Assembly (NCBI GenBank): GCA_012735495.1
Contig: JAAYHD010000055.1
Location: forward strand, 1 to 64,000
DNA length: 64,000 nt
Direction of reading: 5' to 3'
Origin: Clostridiales bacterium
Lineage (GTDB): Bacteria > Bacillota > Clostridia > Lachnospirales > Lachnospiraceae
A program made the translations under genes and the position numbers. Below the pieces are notes generated by a model that was given only the letters and a program-made list of their open reading frames with translations, made no database searches and was not told the origin of the DNA. Shown in pieces: positions 42,047-51,282 of the stretch; the stretch's first letter is position 1; each line of letters starts with the position of its first letter.

Positions 42047-42240
42047 ATATAAAAACAGCACGTGCTGATACAGGTATGCGGTTTGTATTATACACCCTTA
42101 TAAGAAAATGCATTCATGTTTGCAATGTTTTTAACAGGACACTTTAGTGTCCGATATAGACATACAAACTTGAATGCATATACTTATACAGGTGTGTAAC
42201 ATATACCACATATCTGTCCTGGCACGTGCTGTTTACATAT
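42047..42240. repeat. ~194-bp imperfect palindrome
   Basis: Outer arms atatNNaaacagcacgtgc (from 42047) and gcacgtgctgtttNNatat (to 42240); long partial pairing inward; apex hairpin GGACAC-TTTA-GTGTCC (42137-42152) on nearly the same axis. Confidence 0.85.
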
Positions 42241-42243
42241 CCT

Positions 42244-42420
42244 TTAACTGAATGAGTCTCTCTTTCTGAAGGTCGAGCAGTCAGTCTCTTCCGAATTGTC
42301 AGCGTTTCTGGGTCCAACCTTGATCTGCTCCGCCGAGCAGTGGTCGCCGCTCATGTAGTATTCGCAGGTATTTACAACACACCTGATTCCTTCATTGGGT
42401 CTATCCATTTTTCTTGTCAT
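42244..42420 (-). CDS. DUF1540 small cysteine protein (58 aa), absent from ORF track
   Basis: MTRKMDRPNEGIRCVVNTCEYYMSGDHCSAEQIKVGPRNADNSEETDCSTFRKRDSFS; DUF1540-type C...C-YY...H-CSA..I.V...TDCSTF pattern; GGAGG 10 nt upstream of ATG. Confidence 0.88.
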   Translation of the reverse strand: MTRKMDRPNEGIRCVVNTCEYYMSGDHCSAEQIKVGPRNADNSEETDCSTFRKRDSFS

Positions 42421-42425
42421 ACGCC

Positions 42426-42473
42426 TATAACCTCCAAAAATAAATTTTGCGTATTTATTGTTTGCAGGTTATA
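42426..42473 (-). promoter_or_regulatory. 5'UTR hairpin overlapping the SD of the DUF1540 gene
   Basis: TATAACCT (42426-42433)/AGGTTATA (42466-42473) outer stem and AATAAAT/ATTTATT inner stem; GGAGG lies at 42431-42435. Confidence 0.5.
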
Positions 42474-42483
42474 AGAAATTCAT

Positions 42484-43419
42484 TCAGTCATATCGGCATT
42501 GATGCCTGAATTTTTTTAAAAGCTTAAGGAAATGGTTTGCCTCACGAAGGGTATGGTCAGCAAGCAGCGGTATGATAATGGACTTGATCTTGCATTCCAA
42601 GAGGCCCTCGGTGCCCTGGGCCTTGAAATCCCGAATATCCATTGTTGCCTGCAGGCTGTCTTCGGTCAGCCTTGCGCAGTCGGCTGTCATTGTCCTCTCC
42701 GCGGCTTCCTTAGCGTCAAAGGTCAGTTTGTCAAACTCGCGGCCGAACTTGTCGGCTATGTCGAACAGTTCCTCCTCGGTAGGATCCAAAAGCCCGCGGA
42801 TGAACTTCGCGTGTTCGGCCATAATCTGGTTCCAGAAGGCTTCCTGTTCAAAGATTTCCCGCTGGATGTTGATATGCTCCCTGGTCTGCAGCCTGTGGAC
42901 CATCCGCCTGTACAGCTTTGCTTCCCTAAGGATATGGTCAATAAGAAGCGGGTAATTCAGCGTAAACATCCTGCAGGACATTACGTCATTCAGGATGGAT
43001 GTTTTAAAATGAATTATGGCATCAAGCAATGAAAGAGCCCTTCTGTTTATCGCAAATACCCTGCGTTCCAAATGGGGGCTGAATTCATTGCCCGGCGACA
43101 GGCCCTTTTCCGCCTGGGTTATTTTCGTGTTGAGCTCTACGCCTGTATAGAATTCGGTCAGTCTTTCGGCATCCAGTGTATATTGGGTGATAATCTCTCC
43201 CGAAGCTATGGCTTCCCTGCTGATTACACCGTTTGCAAGTGACACGCTGTCCTCAAGAAGCTCACTGAAAGCCATTCTAAGCTCATCGGCACGCTTTGCG
43301 GATTTATCATCCCTGGGTGTAAAGGCCGTCTGCAGGAAAAAAGCGTGCTCCTTCATAATCCTGCCAAAGAAAAGATGAAGTTCAAGAGATTGCCTGATGT
43401 AGTCCGTTCGTGACAGCAT
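42484..43419 (-). CDS. DUF2935 helical-bundle protein
   Basis: Two similar halves, LFFGRIMKEHAFFLQTAF and EAFWNQIMAEHAKFIRGLLDPTEEELFD, typical of DUF2935. Confidence 0.85.
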   Translation of the reverse strand: MLSRTDYIRQSLELHLFFGRIMKEHAFFLQTAFTPRDDKSAKRADELRMAFSELLEDSVSLANGVISREAIASGEIITQYTLDAERLTEFYTGVELNTKITQAEKGLSPGNEFSPHLERRVFAINRRALSLLDAIIHFKTSILNDVMSCRMFTLNYPLLIDHILREAKLYRRMVHRLQTREHINIQREIFEQEAFWNQIMAEHAKFIRGLLDPTEEELFDIADKFGREFDKLTFDAKEAAERTMTADCARLTEDSLQATMDIRDFKAQGTEGLLECKIKSIIIPLLADHTLREANHFLKLLKKFRHQCRYD

Positions 43420-43430
43420 AGCACCCTCCT

Positions 43431-44345
43431 TTACCCTGCAAACTGGAGGGCAATTCCCTCTGCCATCATGTCAGCCATTTCCATTGCCTGCATCTCTATA
43501 TCGTCAAAACCGTCTACAGCGGCCTGGTAATTCTGCTCTATCAAGTCGTTTACATTGTTTGCCAGCAGCTCCAGGTGCTCTACCAGCATGGCGCTCCAAT
43601 CCTCGGCAGTCCAGTTGGGATTGATATTTCCCATTAAATCCGCTATCCGGTTGGCATTGTCCACCCATCTTTCCCATATGGTATTTATCTGCTGGGTGTC
43701 CCCCGCATTTGCGGCATTGACATATTCCGCGGCAATCGTTATATGGTCACGGAACAGGTTCTCAAATGCCCGGGCGGTTGCTTCCCCGTAAAACGGCTGC
43801 AGCGCGCCCGCAAAATCGGCGGCGTTGCGAAGCAGCCTCTGTGTTGCGGATTCAAGCTCTGGAAGATCATGAATAATGGACAATATAACCATCCTGGTCC
43901 AAAAAATATGCTGCTGCCACAGCATGCGCATATATTCCGTCAAATCAAACAGCATCTCATAATATTCGTTCATCATGCTGTTGTTCATTCCCCGGTTGTT
44001 CATCCGGTTATTCATCATATCGCTGCCCGGCATGCGGTTGTTCATCATTCGATTATTCATCATCCGGTTATTCATCATGTTGTTTCCCATCATGTTGTTA
44101 TATATCATGTTATTATTCATCATATTGTCATTCATCATGTTATTATTGATGGGATAGGGGGGATAATACTGAAAACCGGGTTTGATCGTTATGACCTGAC
44201 CGACCTGAAGATTTCTCGGGTCTATTCCGGGATTTAGCTCCATGAGCGATTCTACAGTTGTATTAAACACCTGTGCCAGCATATAAAGTGTGTCATACGG
44301 CCGGATTGTATATCTGATCGTGCCATTCATAATAACTACCATCAC
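43431..44345 (-). CDS. LysM protein with Met/Asn-rich linker and C-terminal helical domain
   Basis: N-terminal LysM (YTIRPYDTLYMLAQVFNTTVESLMELNPGIDPRNLQVGQVITI); 60-residue M/N-rich tract; C-terminal domain with LWQQHIFWTRMVILS, FRDHITIAAEYVNAA, MLVEHLELL. Confidence 0.85.
   Translation of the reverse strand: MMVVIMNGTIRYTIRPYDTLYMLAQVFNTTVESLMELNPGIDPRNLQVGQVITIKPGFQYYPPYPINNNMMNDNMMNNNMIYNNMMGNNMMNNRMMNNRMMNNRMPGSDMMNNRMNNRGMNNSMMNEYYEMLFDLTEYMRMLWQQHIFWTRMVILSIIHDLPELESATQRLLRNAADFAGALQPFYGEATARAFENLFRDHITIAAEYVNAANAGDTQQINTIWERWVDNANRIADLMGNINPNWTAEDWSAMLVEHLELLANNVNDLIEQNYQAAVDGFDDIEMQAMEMADMMAEGIALQFAG
43968..44147 (-). repeat. Low-complexity Met/Asn-coding repeat
   Basis: Imperfect tandem catcat/gttgttcatcat units coding NNNMMNDNMMNNNM...MMNNRMMNNRMMNNRM... 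Confidence 0.9.
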
Positions 44346-44401
44346 CTAATTAGAGTTCTATTTCAGCTTATGACGATGGCAGTTAAATGGTTACTACGAT
44401 T

Positions 44402-44815
44402 TTATAAAACCATGACCAATGTCCCCGCCGTAATCAGCAGTCCTCCGATAATGGCCTTTGGAGTTACCGTTTCCCCAAGAAAGACAAACGCCATAATCAT
44501 GGTGATAACAACACTCAGCTTGTCAATGGGCGCAACCTTTGAAGCCTCACCCATCTGCAGGGCTTTAAAGTAAAAAAGCCAGGACGCGCCGGTGGCAAGG
44601 CCCGAGTAAACCAGGTATCTCCAGTTCTTTCCCGTAAGAGTTGTTATTTCCTTCTGCTTGCCGGTTAAGAACACAATGCCCCAAGCCATGAATAATACAA
44701 CGAATGTCCTAATGGCCGTTGCAAGGTTTGAGTTAATTCCTTTTAAGCCTATCTTGGCCAGAATCGATACCAATGCCGCAAAAAACGCTGATAAGACTGC
44801 ATACAGTACCCACAT
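44402..44815 (-). CDS. Single-domain EamA/DMT-type membrane protein
   Basis: MWVLYAVLSAFFAALVSILAKIGLKGINSNLATAIRT..., about 5 TM; start at 44815 or 44824 after AAAAGGAG; the ORF track extends to 44890. Confidence 0.85.
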   Translation of the reverse strand: MWVLYAVLSAFFAALVSILAKIGLKGINSNLATAIRTFVVLFMAWGIVFLTGKQKEITTLTGKNWRYLVYSGLATGASWLFYFKALQMGEASKVAPIDKLSVVITMIMAFVFLGETVTPKAIIGGLLITAGTLVMVL

Positions 44816-44920
44816 GGCTGTCATCTCCTTTTCGTTTTGTACTTTTCGTTTTGTAAAATGGTCGTTCTTTAACTCACTACATTTTAGCACACTACCATGA
44901 AGTTATCCATATAAAAAAAC

Positions 44921-44961
44921 CCTGTCAAAACAGCCTTATGCACCCACGCTGTCCTGACAGG
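44921..44961 (-). terminator. Terminator after leuD
   Basis: CCTGTCAAAACAGC / GCTGTCCTGACAGG (12 of 14 pairs) followed by a T tract on the minus strand. Confidence 0.75.
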
Positions 44962-44983
44962 ATTCATTCCTTATTAATGTAAA

Positions 44984-45478
44984 TTATGCCTTTTTATTCT
45001 GCTTAATGTAGTTTATAAGCCCCTCCGCCTTTATGATCCTCTGCATGAATTCCGGAAAAGCCTGGCCCTGGTACCTGGCGTTCTTTGTCAGGTTGGTTAT
45101 AATTCCGGTGTCAAAATCGATTTCTACCTCGTCGCCGGCCTCTATATCCCTGGATGCCTCCGGGCACTCGATAATGGGCAGGCCGATATTTATGGCGTTC
45201 CGGTAAAAGATCCTGGCGAAATTCTCAGCTATGACACAGCTAATGCCTGACGCCTTGATGGCTATGGGCGCATGCTCCCTGGAGGAACCGCATCCGAAGT
45301 TTTTGCCTGCGACCATGATATCTCCGGGCTTAACCCTGTTTACAAAATCCTTGTCGATGTCAATCATGCAATTCTTCGCCAGCTCCCTGGGATCGGAGGT
45401 AATTAAATACCTTGCAGGGATTATTACATCCGTATCCACATTGTCTCCATATCTATGAACCGTTCCTTTTGCTTTCAT
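44984..45478 (-). CDS. leuD: 3-isopropylmalate dehydratase small subunit
   Basis: [34 protein letters not shown]. Confidence 0.95.
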   Translation of the reverse strand: MKAKGTVHRYGDNVDTDVIIPARYLITSDPRELAKNCMIDIDKDFVNRVKPGDIMVAGKNFGCGSSREHAPIAIKASGISCVIAENFARIFYRNAINIGLPIIECPEASRDIEAGDEVEIDFDTGIITNLTKNARYQGQAFPEFMQRIIKAEGLINYIKQNKKA

Positions 45479-45490
45479 GCTAACCCTCCT

Positions 45491-46762
45491 TTACAGGCCC
45501 AGCTCTTCAGGGCCGGATATCTTTCCTGTGACCGCGCTGGCAGCGGCTACCGCGGGACTGGCAAGGTATACTTCCGAATCCACATGTCCCATGCGTCCCA
45601 CAAAGTTGCGGTTTGTGGTGGACACGGCCTTTTCTCCCGCAGCCAATACTCCCATGTGTCCTCCCAGGCAAGGCCCGCAGGTTGGCGTGCTGACCACCGC
45701 TCCGGCTTTTATGAAGGTGGCTATAAGGCCCTCCTCAAGAGCTTTCAGGTATATATCCTGGGTTGCCGGGAATATGATAACCCGCACTCCCTTGGCCACC
45801 TTTCTTCCTTCCAAAACCCTGGCTGCCGCCCTTAAATCGTTAAGCCTTCCATTGGTGCAGGAACCAATGACCACCTGGTCTATCTTTATATCCGGAATTT
45901 CATCGATCGTATGGGTGTTTTCAGGCAGATGCGGAAATGCCACGGTCGGCCTGATCTTTGACAGGTCTATCTCATAGGTTTCCTCGTACTCCGCGTCCTC
46001 ATCTGCTTCATATACCGTGTAGGGCTTTGCCGAATGCTCCTTCATATATTCTATTGTCAGCTCATCCACGGGGAATATGCCGTTCTTTGCTCCCGCTTCA
46101 ATCGCCATGTTCGCAATGGTAAAACGGTCGTCCATGGACAGGTGCCTTATGCCGTCTCCGGCAAACTCCATGGACTTATACCGGGCACCATCCACACCTA
46201 TCATTCCGATTATATGAAGTATTATATCCTTGCCGCTTACCCACCTGGACGGCTTGCCGGTAAATACAAACCTCAATGCGGACGGTACCTTAAACCATGC
46301 CTTGCCCGTGGCCATGCCCGCCGCCATGTCGGTGCTTCCCACACCTGTTGAAAAGGCTCCTAATGCGCCATAGGTGCAGGTATGCGAATCGGCTCCGATA
46401 ACCACATCACCGGCCACCACAAGCCCTTTTTCAGGAAGGAGCGCATGCTCTATACCCATTTCCCCCACTTCAAAATAATGGGTAATGTCGTGCTTTTTGG
46501 CAAAATCCCGCATGCACCTGCAGTTTTCCGCGGACTTTATGTCCTTGTTCGGTGTGAAATGATCGGGCACCAGGGCTATCTTATCCTTGTCAAAGACCTC
46601 ATCCGTATCCAGCTTTGCCATTTCCTTTATAGCCACAGGCGCAGTAACGTCATTTCCAAGTACAAGGTCCAGATTCGCCTCAATAAGCTGCCCCGCGCTT
46701 ACCTTCGAAAGCCCGGCATGGGCAGCAAGTATCTTCTGCGTCATAGTCATTCCCATATCCAT
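45491..46762 (-). CDS. leuC: 3-isopropylmalate dehydratase large subunit
   Basis: Aconitase motifs [51 protein letters not shown]. Confidence 0.95.
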   Translation of the reverse strand: MDMGMTMTQKILAAHAGLSKVSAGQLIEANLDLVLGNDVTAPVAIKEMAKLDTDEVFDKDKIALVPDHFTPNKDIKSAENCRCMRDFAKKHDITHYFEVGEMGIEHALLPEKGLVVAGDVVIGADSHTCTYGALGAFSTGVGSTDMAAGMATGKAWFKVPSALRFVFTGKPSRWVSGKDIILHIIGMIGVDGARYKSMEFAGDGIRHLSMDDRFTIANMAIEAGAKNGIFPVDELTIEYMKEHSAKPYTVYEADEDAEYEETYEIDLSKIRPTVAFPHLPENTHTIDEIPDIKIDQVVIGSCTNGRLNDLRAAARVLEGRKVAKGVRVIIFPATQDIYLKALEEGLIATFIKAGAVVSTPTCGPCLGGHMGVLAAGEKAVSTTNRNFVGRMGHVDSEVYLASPAVAAASAVTGKISGPEELGL

Positions 46763-46782
46763 ACCTCCCTTTATGGTGCCGG

Positions 46783-46795
46783 GGTGTCAGGCACC
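46783..46795. repeat. GGTGTCAGGCACC motif at leuB stop
   Basis: GGTGCCGGGGTGTCAGGCACC; overlaps the TGA of leuB (46787-46789) and resembles the 10011-10047 hairpin. Confidence 0.5.
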
Positions 46796-47875
46796 TATTT
46801 CCTCAGCAATAAGTTTTCCCATCTCATCGCAGGCAACCAATGTCTTGCCCGATGACATGATATCGCCGGTCCTGTAGCCCTTCTTAAGCACCGACCTTAC
46901 GGCAGACTCAACCCTGTCCGCTTCCTCATCAAGGTCGAATGAATACCTTAGCATCATGGCGGCCGACAGAATGGTTGCTATGGGATTGGCCTTGTTCTGT
47001 CCCGCTATATCCGGAGCGGAGCCATGGCTTGGCTCATACAGTCCCAGCTTGGTTGCCCCAAGGCTTGCGCTGGCCAGCATGCCGATGGAGCCGGTTATCA
47101 TGCTGGCTTCGTCAGACAGAATATCGCCGAACATGTTCTCAGTAAGAATTACATCAAACTGTGCCGGATTCTTTACGATCTGCATGGCGCAGTTGTCAAC
47201 CAGCATGTCGGTCAGTTCCACATCGGGATACTCCGCGGCGACTTCCTTTACAACCTGCCTCCACAGCCTGGAGGAGTCGAGCACGTTCGCCTTATCCACG
47301 CTGCAGACCTTCCTTTTTCTCTTGCGGGCAATTTCAAACGCCGTCCTTGCTATTCTTGCTATCTCATTCTCATTGTATATCAGGGTATCGACAGCGGTCC
47401 TGAGGCCGTCCACTTCCTTGGTCCACCTGTCGCCAAAATACAACCCCCCTGTCAGCTCCCTTACTACAACAAAATCAAAGCCGTCACCTATTATATCTTC
47501 CTTTAAAGGGCATGCCCCCCTTAGCTCTTCGAACAATACGGCTGGCCTTATATTGGCATAAAGCTCAAGCCCTTTTCTCAGCGCAAGCAGTCCCGCTTCC
47601 GGCCTAAGATGAGGGGCTATATTGTACCAGTTGGATTTGCCTACATCTCCGCCTACCGCTCCAAGAAGAACGGCATCGCTGCTTTTTGCTGTCTGAAGGG
47701 CTTCATCGGTTAGCGGCACTCCGGTTGCGTCTATGGATACGCCGCCCATAAGCACTTCGGTGTAACGGAAGCTGTGACCGAATTTCGCTCCCACCGCATC
47801 CAGCACTCTTCTTGCCTCTCTGATTATCTCGGGTCCGATTCCATCCCCGGGAATAACCGCGACATTGAAATTCAT
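46787..47875 (-). CDS. leuB: 3-isopropylmalate dehydrogenase
   Basis: VIPGDGIGPEIIREARRVLDAV; ELTGGLYFG; NMFGDILSDEASMITGSIGMLASASLG. Confidence 0.95.
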   Translation of the reverse strand: MNFNVAVIPGDGIGPEIIREARRVLDAVGAKFGHSFRYTEVLMGGVSIDATGVPLTDEALQTAKSSDAVLLGAVGGDVGKSNWYNIAPHLRPEAGLLALRKGLELYANIRPAVLFEELRGACPLKEDIIGDGFDFVVVRELTGGLYFGDRWTKEVDGLRTAVDTLIYNENEIARIARTAFEIARKRKRKVCSVDKANVLDSSRLWRQVVKEVAAEYPDVELTDMLVDNCAMQIVKNPAQFDVILTENMFGDILSDEASMITGSIGMLASASLGATKLGLYEPSHGSAPDIAGQNKANPIATILSAAMMLRYSFDLDEEADRVESAVRSVLKKGYRTGDIMSSGKTLVACDEMGKLIAEEIGA

Positions 47876-47955
47876 GCAGATTTCCCCCTATTTCAATTAT
47901 CTGTTGATATTTTAGCATAACTGCTGATATAATAGAAATACATATTAATAATGAC

Positions 47956-47978
47956 TATTATAACTTACAGTTATAATA
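47956..47978. promoter_or_regulatory. LysR-type binding site between leuB and divergent lysR-family gene
   Basis: TATTATAAC-TTACA-GTTATAATA, 9-bp perfect arms, 5-nt spacer. Confidence 0.65.
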
Positions 47979-48006
47979 TAATACCCAGGCAACGAAAGGA
48001 GCTGTC

Positions 48007-48891
48007 ATGAGCAATCCGTTGTATTTATACAGTGTATTCAACTGTGTCGCCGAGACAGGAAGCATATCCAAGGCGGCAAAAACCCTGTACATAAGCCAGC
48101 CCGCCGTAAGCAAGCTTATAGCGAACCTTGAAGAAAGCTTCGGCATGGCATTTTTCACAAGAAGCTCAAGGGGTGTAAGGCTTACCGACGAGGGTCAGGT
48201 CCTCTACCAGTACACGAAGGAAGCCTTCGACATAATCAGGCAGGGCGAGGAGCGCGTCATGCGCATGAAGGAGCTTGGCGTGGGGCACCTTAGGATAGGT
48301 GTCAGCGCCACCTTGTGCAAATACGTCCTGCTTCCGTACCTCAACCGTTTCTTAAAGGAATACCCGCATGTCAAGATTACTATTGAAAGCCAGTCCACCC
48401 TCCACACGCTAAAACAGCTTGAAAACAATACACTGGACATAGGTCTCGTGGCCAAACCGGCCCATGATAAAATCTTCGAATTCATTCCCCTTTATGAAAT
48501 CGAGGATATTTTCGTGGCTACCAGGGATTATCTTGACAATCTGCGCTTAAGGGAGGAAGAGGAAGATATATTTGCGGCGGCAAATGTTATGCTGCTCGAT
48601 GAAGAGAACATCTCAAGGATGTACATAGAAAAATACTTTGATGAAAACAACATCCGCCCCCAGCATGTCCTTGAGGTAAGCAGCATGGACCTTCTAATTG
48701 AATTTGCCAAGACGGGACTTGGCGTTGGATGCGTTATAAAGGAATTTGTCTCAGATGAGCTTGCATCGGGACAACTTGTCCGGATTCCGTTAAAAAAACC
48801 GGTAAATAAAAGAGAGATAGGCTTCTGCTATAATAAAGCAACCCATCTCTCGGATTCCATGGTAAAATTTATTGGATTCTTAAATTCTTAA
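48007..48891 (+). CDS. LysR-family transcriptional regulator
   Basis: N-terminal HTH LYLYSVFNCVAETGSISKAAKTLYISQPAVSKLIANLEESFGMAFFTR. Confidence 0.94.
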   Translation: MSNPLYLYSVFNCVAETGSISKAAKTLYISQPAVSKLIANLEESFGMAFFTRSSRGVRLTDEGQVLYQYTKEAFDIIRQGEERVMRMKELGVGHLRIGVSATLCKYVLLPYLNRFLKEYPHVKITIESQSTLHTLKQLENNTLDIGLVAKPAHDKIFEFIPLYEIEDIFVATRDYLDNLRLREEEEDIFAAANVMLLDEENISRMYIEKYFDENNIRPQHVLEVSSMDLLIEFAKTGLGVGCVIKEFVSDELASGQLVRIPLKKPVNKREIGFCYNKATHLSDSMVKFIGFLNS

Positions 48892-48911
48892 ACGTTGGGC
48901 TCCGATGCCGG

Positions 48912-49418
48912 TTACTGTGCAGGTTCCGTCGTCGGTGTCGGCGTCGGAGGAGAAATATATGGCGGCACGGTATCCGACAGGTAATCGGCGCTCACATATC
49001 TTACTTCTCCATGGTATAGAATCTTCGCCCAGTTATCTTCTATTGAAATGACCTCCACCGGTTCGGTATGAACCAAAAATCCCACAATATTGCCTTCCTC
49101 AATAGCCGGTGTGGATCTTACATTAAGTATTGAACCGAAGGTTCTCAGCTTCACATATTTAGTGGTGGTCTCCACCGAATCAGGGTCAATATCCTCGTCG
49201 TCAGCCGGTTCCTCCGTATCATCGTGTGCATCCGTCGGTTCCCCGGGCACATCTTCCGAATCCTCACCCGGAAAATCCATCTCCTCTTCCGGGTAATCCG
49301 GAGGCATGGTAGGAATAAAATTGGCTTCCTCGTCGTCTTTTTTGCAGGCTGTCAGTATAAACACAATGCCTATTATGAAGCATATCAATATCTTTTTCAT
49401 AATAATCACTCCCACCAT
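48912..49418 (-). CDS. SH3-domain lipoprotein
   Basis: Lipobox ILTACKK; acidic linker; bacterial SH3 (LRTFGSILNVRSTPAIEEGNIVGFL). Confidence 0.8.
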   Translation of the reverse strand: MVGVIIMKKILICFIIGIVFILTACKKDDEEANFIPTMPPDYPEEEMDFPGEDSEDVPGEPTDAHDDTEEPADDEDIDPDSVETTTKYVKLRTFGSILNVRSTPAIEEGNIVGFLVHTEPVEVISIEDNWAKILYHGEVRYVSADYLSDTVPPYISPPTPTPTTEPAQ

Positions 49419-49498
49419 AATTAGCTGTGTCTCTATACAATAATATCATAATTGTACCCGAGTTCCAACATTTTTTTAGCTGTATTTTTCAACGCGCA

Positions 49499-51280
49499 TT
49501 ATAAGAACTGGTACTGCGACTTGTACAGCTCGTAATACAGTCCCTTCTTATTCATAAGCTCGTCATGGGTACCCATCTCCATTATCCTTCCATCATCCAC
49601 ATACAGAATGCAAGTGGCGTTCTTTATGGTGGAAAGGCGGTGGGCTATGATGAAGGACGTCCTTCCCTTAAGCAGGTGCTTTAGGCCCTCCTGTAGCAGT
49701 ATCTCAGTTTCCGTATCAATACTGGAGGTGGCTTCATCAAGAATCAGTATCCTTGGATCGGCAAGCAATGCCCGGGCAAAGCTGATAAGCTGGCGCTGGC
49801 CTACGGAAAGCCTGGTGCCCCGTTCATTAACCTCCGTCAGATAGCCGTTTTCAAGCTTTTCTATAAAGTCATGGGCCCGGACGGTTTTCGCGGCTTCAAT
49901 AACCTTCTCATCATCGGCTTCCATGTTGCCGTAGCGGATATTGTCCAGAATGGTGCCTGAAAACAGAAAGCTGTCCTGCAGCATGATTCCCATCTGCTTG
50001 CGGAGGGACTTTATCTTTACATCGCTTATGTCGATGCCGTCAACGGTAATAACCCCGGAATTCAGGTTATAAAACCTGGCCAGCAGGTTTATGATTGTGG
50101 TCTTTCCCGCTCCGGTGGGCCCCACTATGGCAATGGTGTCACCTGGATTTGCCTTAAAGCTTACATTATTAAGAATGGGCACGCCGTCCTCGTAGCTGAA
50201 GCATACATTCCTGAACTCCACCTCACCGACAATAGGAGGCATTTCAATCGCGCCTTCCTTATCTTTGACGAGGACGGGCTCATCTATGGTTTCAAAAATT
50301 CTTTCCAGGTAGGATATGGCCGTAAGCAGCGAGTTATAAAATCCTGCCAGGGTGGTAACCGGCTGCCAGAAACGGCCTATATATCCGGACATGGCCGCAA
50401 GAACACCCGCGGTTATTCCCGTCATTCCTTTGTCCAGCCATGAAATGCCGACAACATACACGGCTGAGGTAGTCCATGTGGATATGTTGCTTATTGCGGG
50501 CCACAGCAGGAAATTCAGTTTTACCGCCTTCATCCAGGTTGTCCTGTATTCGTTGCTCAGTTCGTTGAATATCCTTATATTCTCCTGCTCCCTGGTAAAG
50601 CTCTGGGTTACCCGGATACCGTTAATGCTTTCAGCAATATAGGCATTCAGGTTGGAGGACTTGTTGCTGAGCTTCTGCCATGCAACCCTCTGTTTTTTCT
50701 TTATAATAAATATCAGAATCATAAGAAGCGGAAGCCCGGCCATGCATATAAGGCTGAGCCTGACATTGATGGAAAGCATGAAAGCAATTATAAACACCAG
50801 GCTGAACAGCTCGGTTATGGTGTTTACTATACCATTTGAAAGCAGGTCGCTTAGGGAGTTTACATAGTTTACCACCCTGACCTGGATCTTTCCGTGGGGC
50901 TTGTCATCATAGTATGAAAACGGCAGCTCCTGCAGATGCTCAAAAATGTCGCTTCTTATTTTATGGATTATATTTTGTCCCAGCCTTGATGTCATGGTTA
51001 TCTTCATTCTCAATATAACAGAAATAATGAAGTATATAACCAGCATTGCAAGGCTTAACAGCACAATTCCCTTTATATCGCCGTTAGGTATGTACACGTC
51101 CATGACTTCCATCAGGATCCTTGGCGTAAGCATGCCCAGGGCCGAGGACAGGGTCGTAAGGAGTATGACCATGGCCATGTCTTTCCTGTAAGGCTTGATA
51201 TATCTTCCAAGCCTCTTTAGGTGGGAATAGTTAAACTCCACCTGCAGGGTCTCGTCAATGTCATATTTGTTCCTTGCCAT
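49499..51280 (-). CDS. ABC exporter, TMD-NBD half-transporter
   Basis: Walker A GPTGAGKTTI; LSVGQRQLISFARALL; LILDEATSSID. Confidence 0.94.
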   Translation of the reverse strand: MARNKYDIDETLQVEFNYSHLKRLGRYIKPYRKDMAMVILLTTLSSALGMLTPRILMEVMDVYIPNGDIKGIVLLSLAMLVIYFIISVILRMKITMTSRLGQNIIHKIRSDIFEHLQELPFSYYDDKPHGKIQVRVVNYVNSLSDLLSNGIVNTITELFSLVFIIAFMLSINVRLSLICMAGLPLLMILIFIIKKKQRVAWQKLSNKSSNLNAYIAESINGIRVTQSFTREQENIRIFNELSNEYRTTWMKAVKLNFLLWPAISNISTWTTSAVYVVGISWLDKGMTGITAGVLAAMSGYIGRFWQPVTTLAGFYNSLLTAISYLERIFETIDEPVLVKDKEGAIEMPPIVGEVEFRNVCFSYEDGVPILNNVSFKANPGDTIAIVGPTGAGKTTIINLLARFYNLNSGVITVDGIDISDVKIKSLRKQMGIMLQDSFLFSGTILDNIRYGNMEADDEKVIEAAKTVRAHDFIEKLENGYLTEVNERGTRLSVGQRQLISFARALLADPRILILDEATSSIDTETEILLQEGLKHLLKGRTSFIIAHRLSTIKNATCILYVDDGRIMEMGTHDELMNKKGLYYELYKSQYQFL

Positions 51281-51282
51281 GT

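Noticed and set aside
43968-44147. Regularly spaced catcat/gttgtt units resembling an array
   Set aside because: In-frame coding repeat of the LysM protein; units are short and contiguous, with no unique spacers, so not CRISPR.
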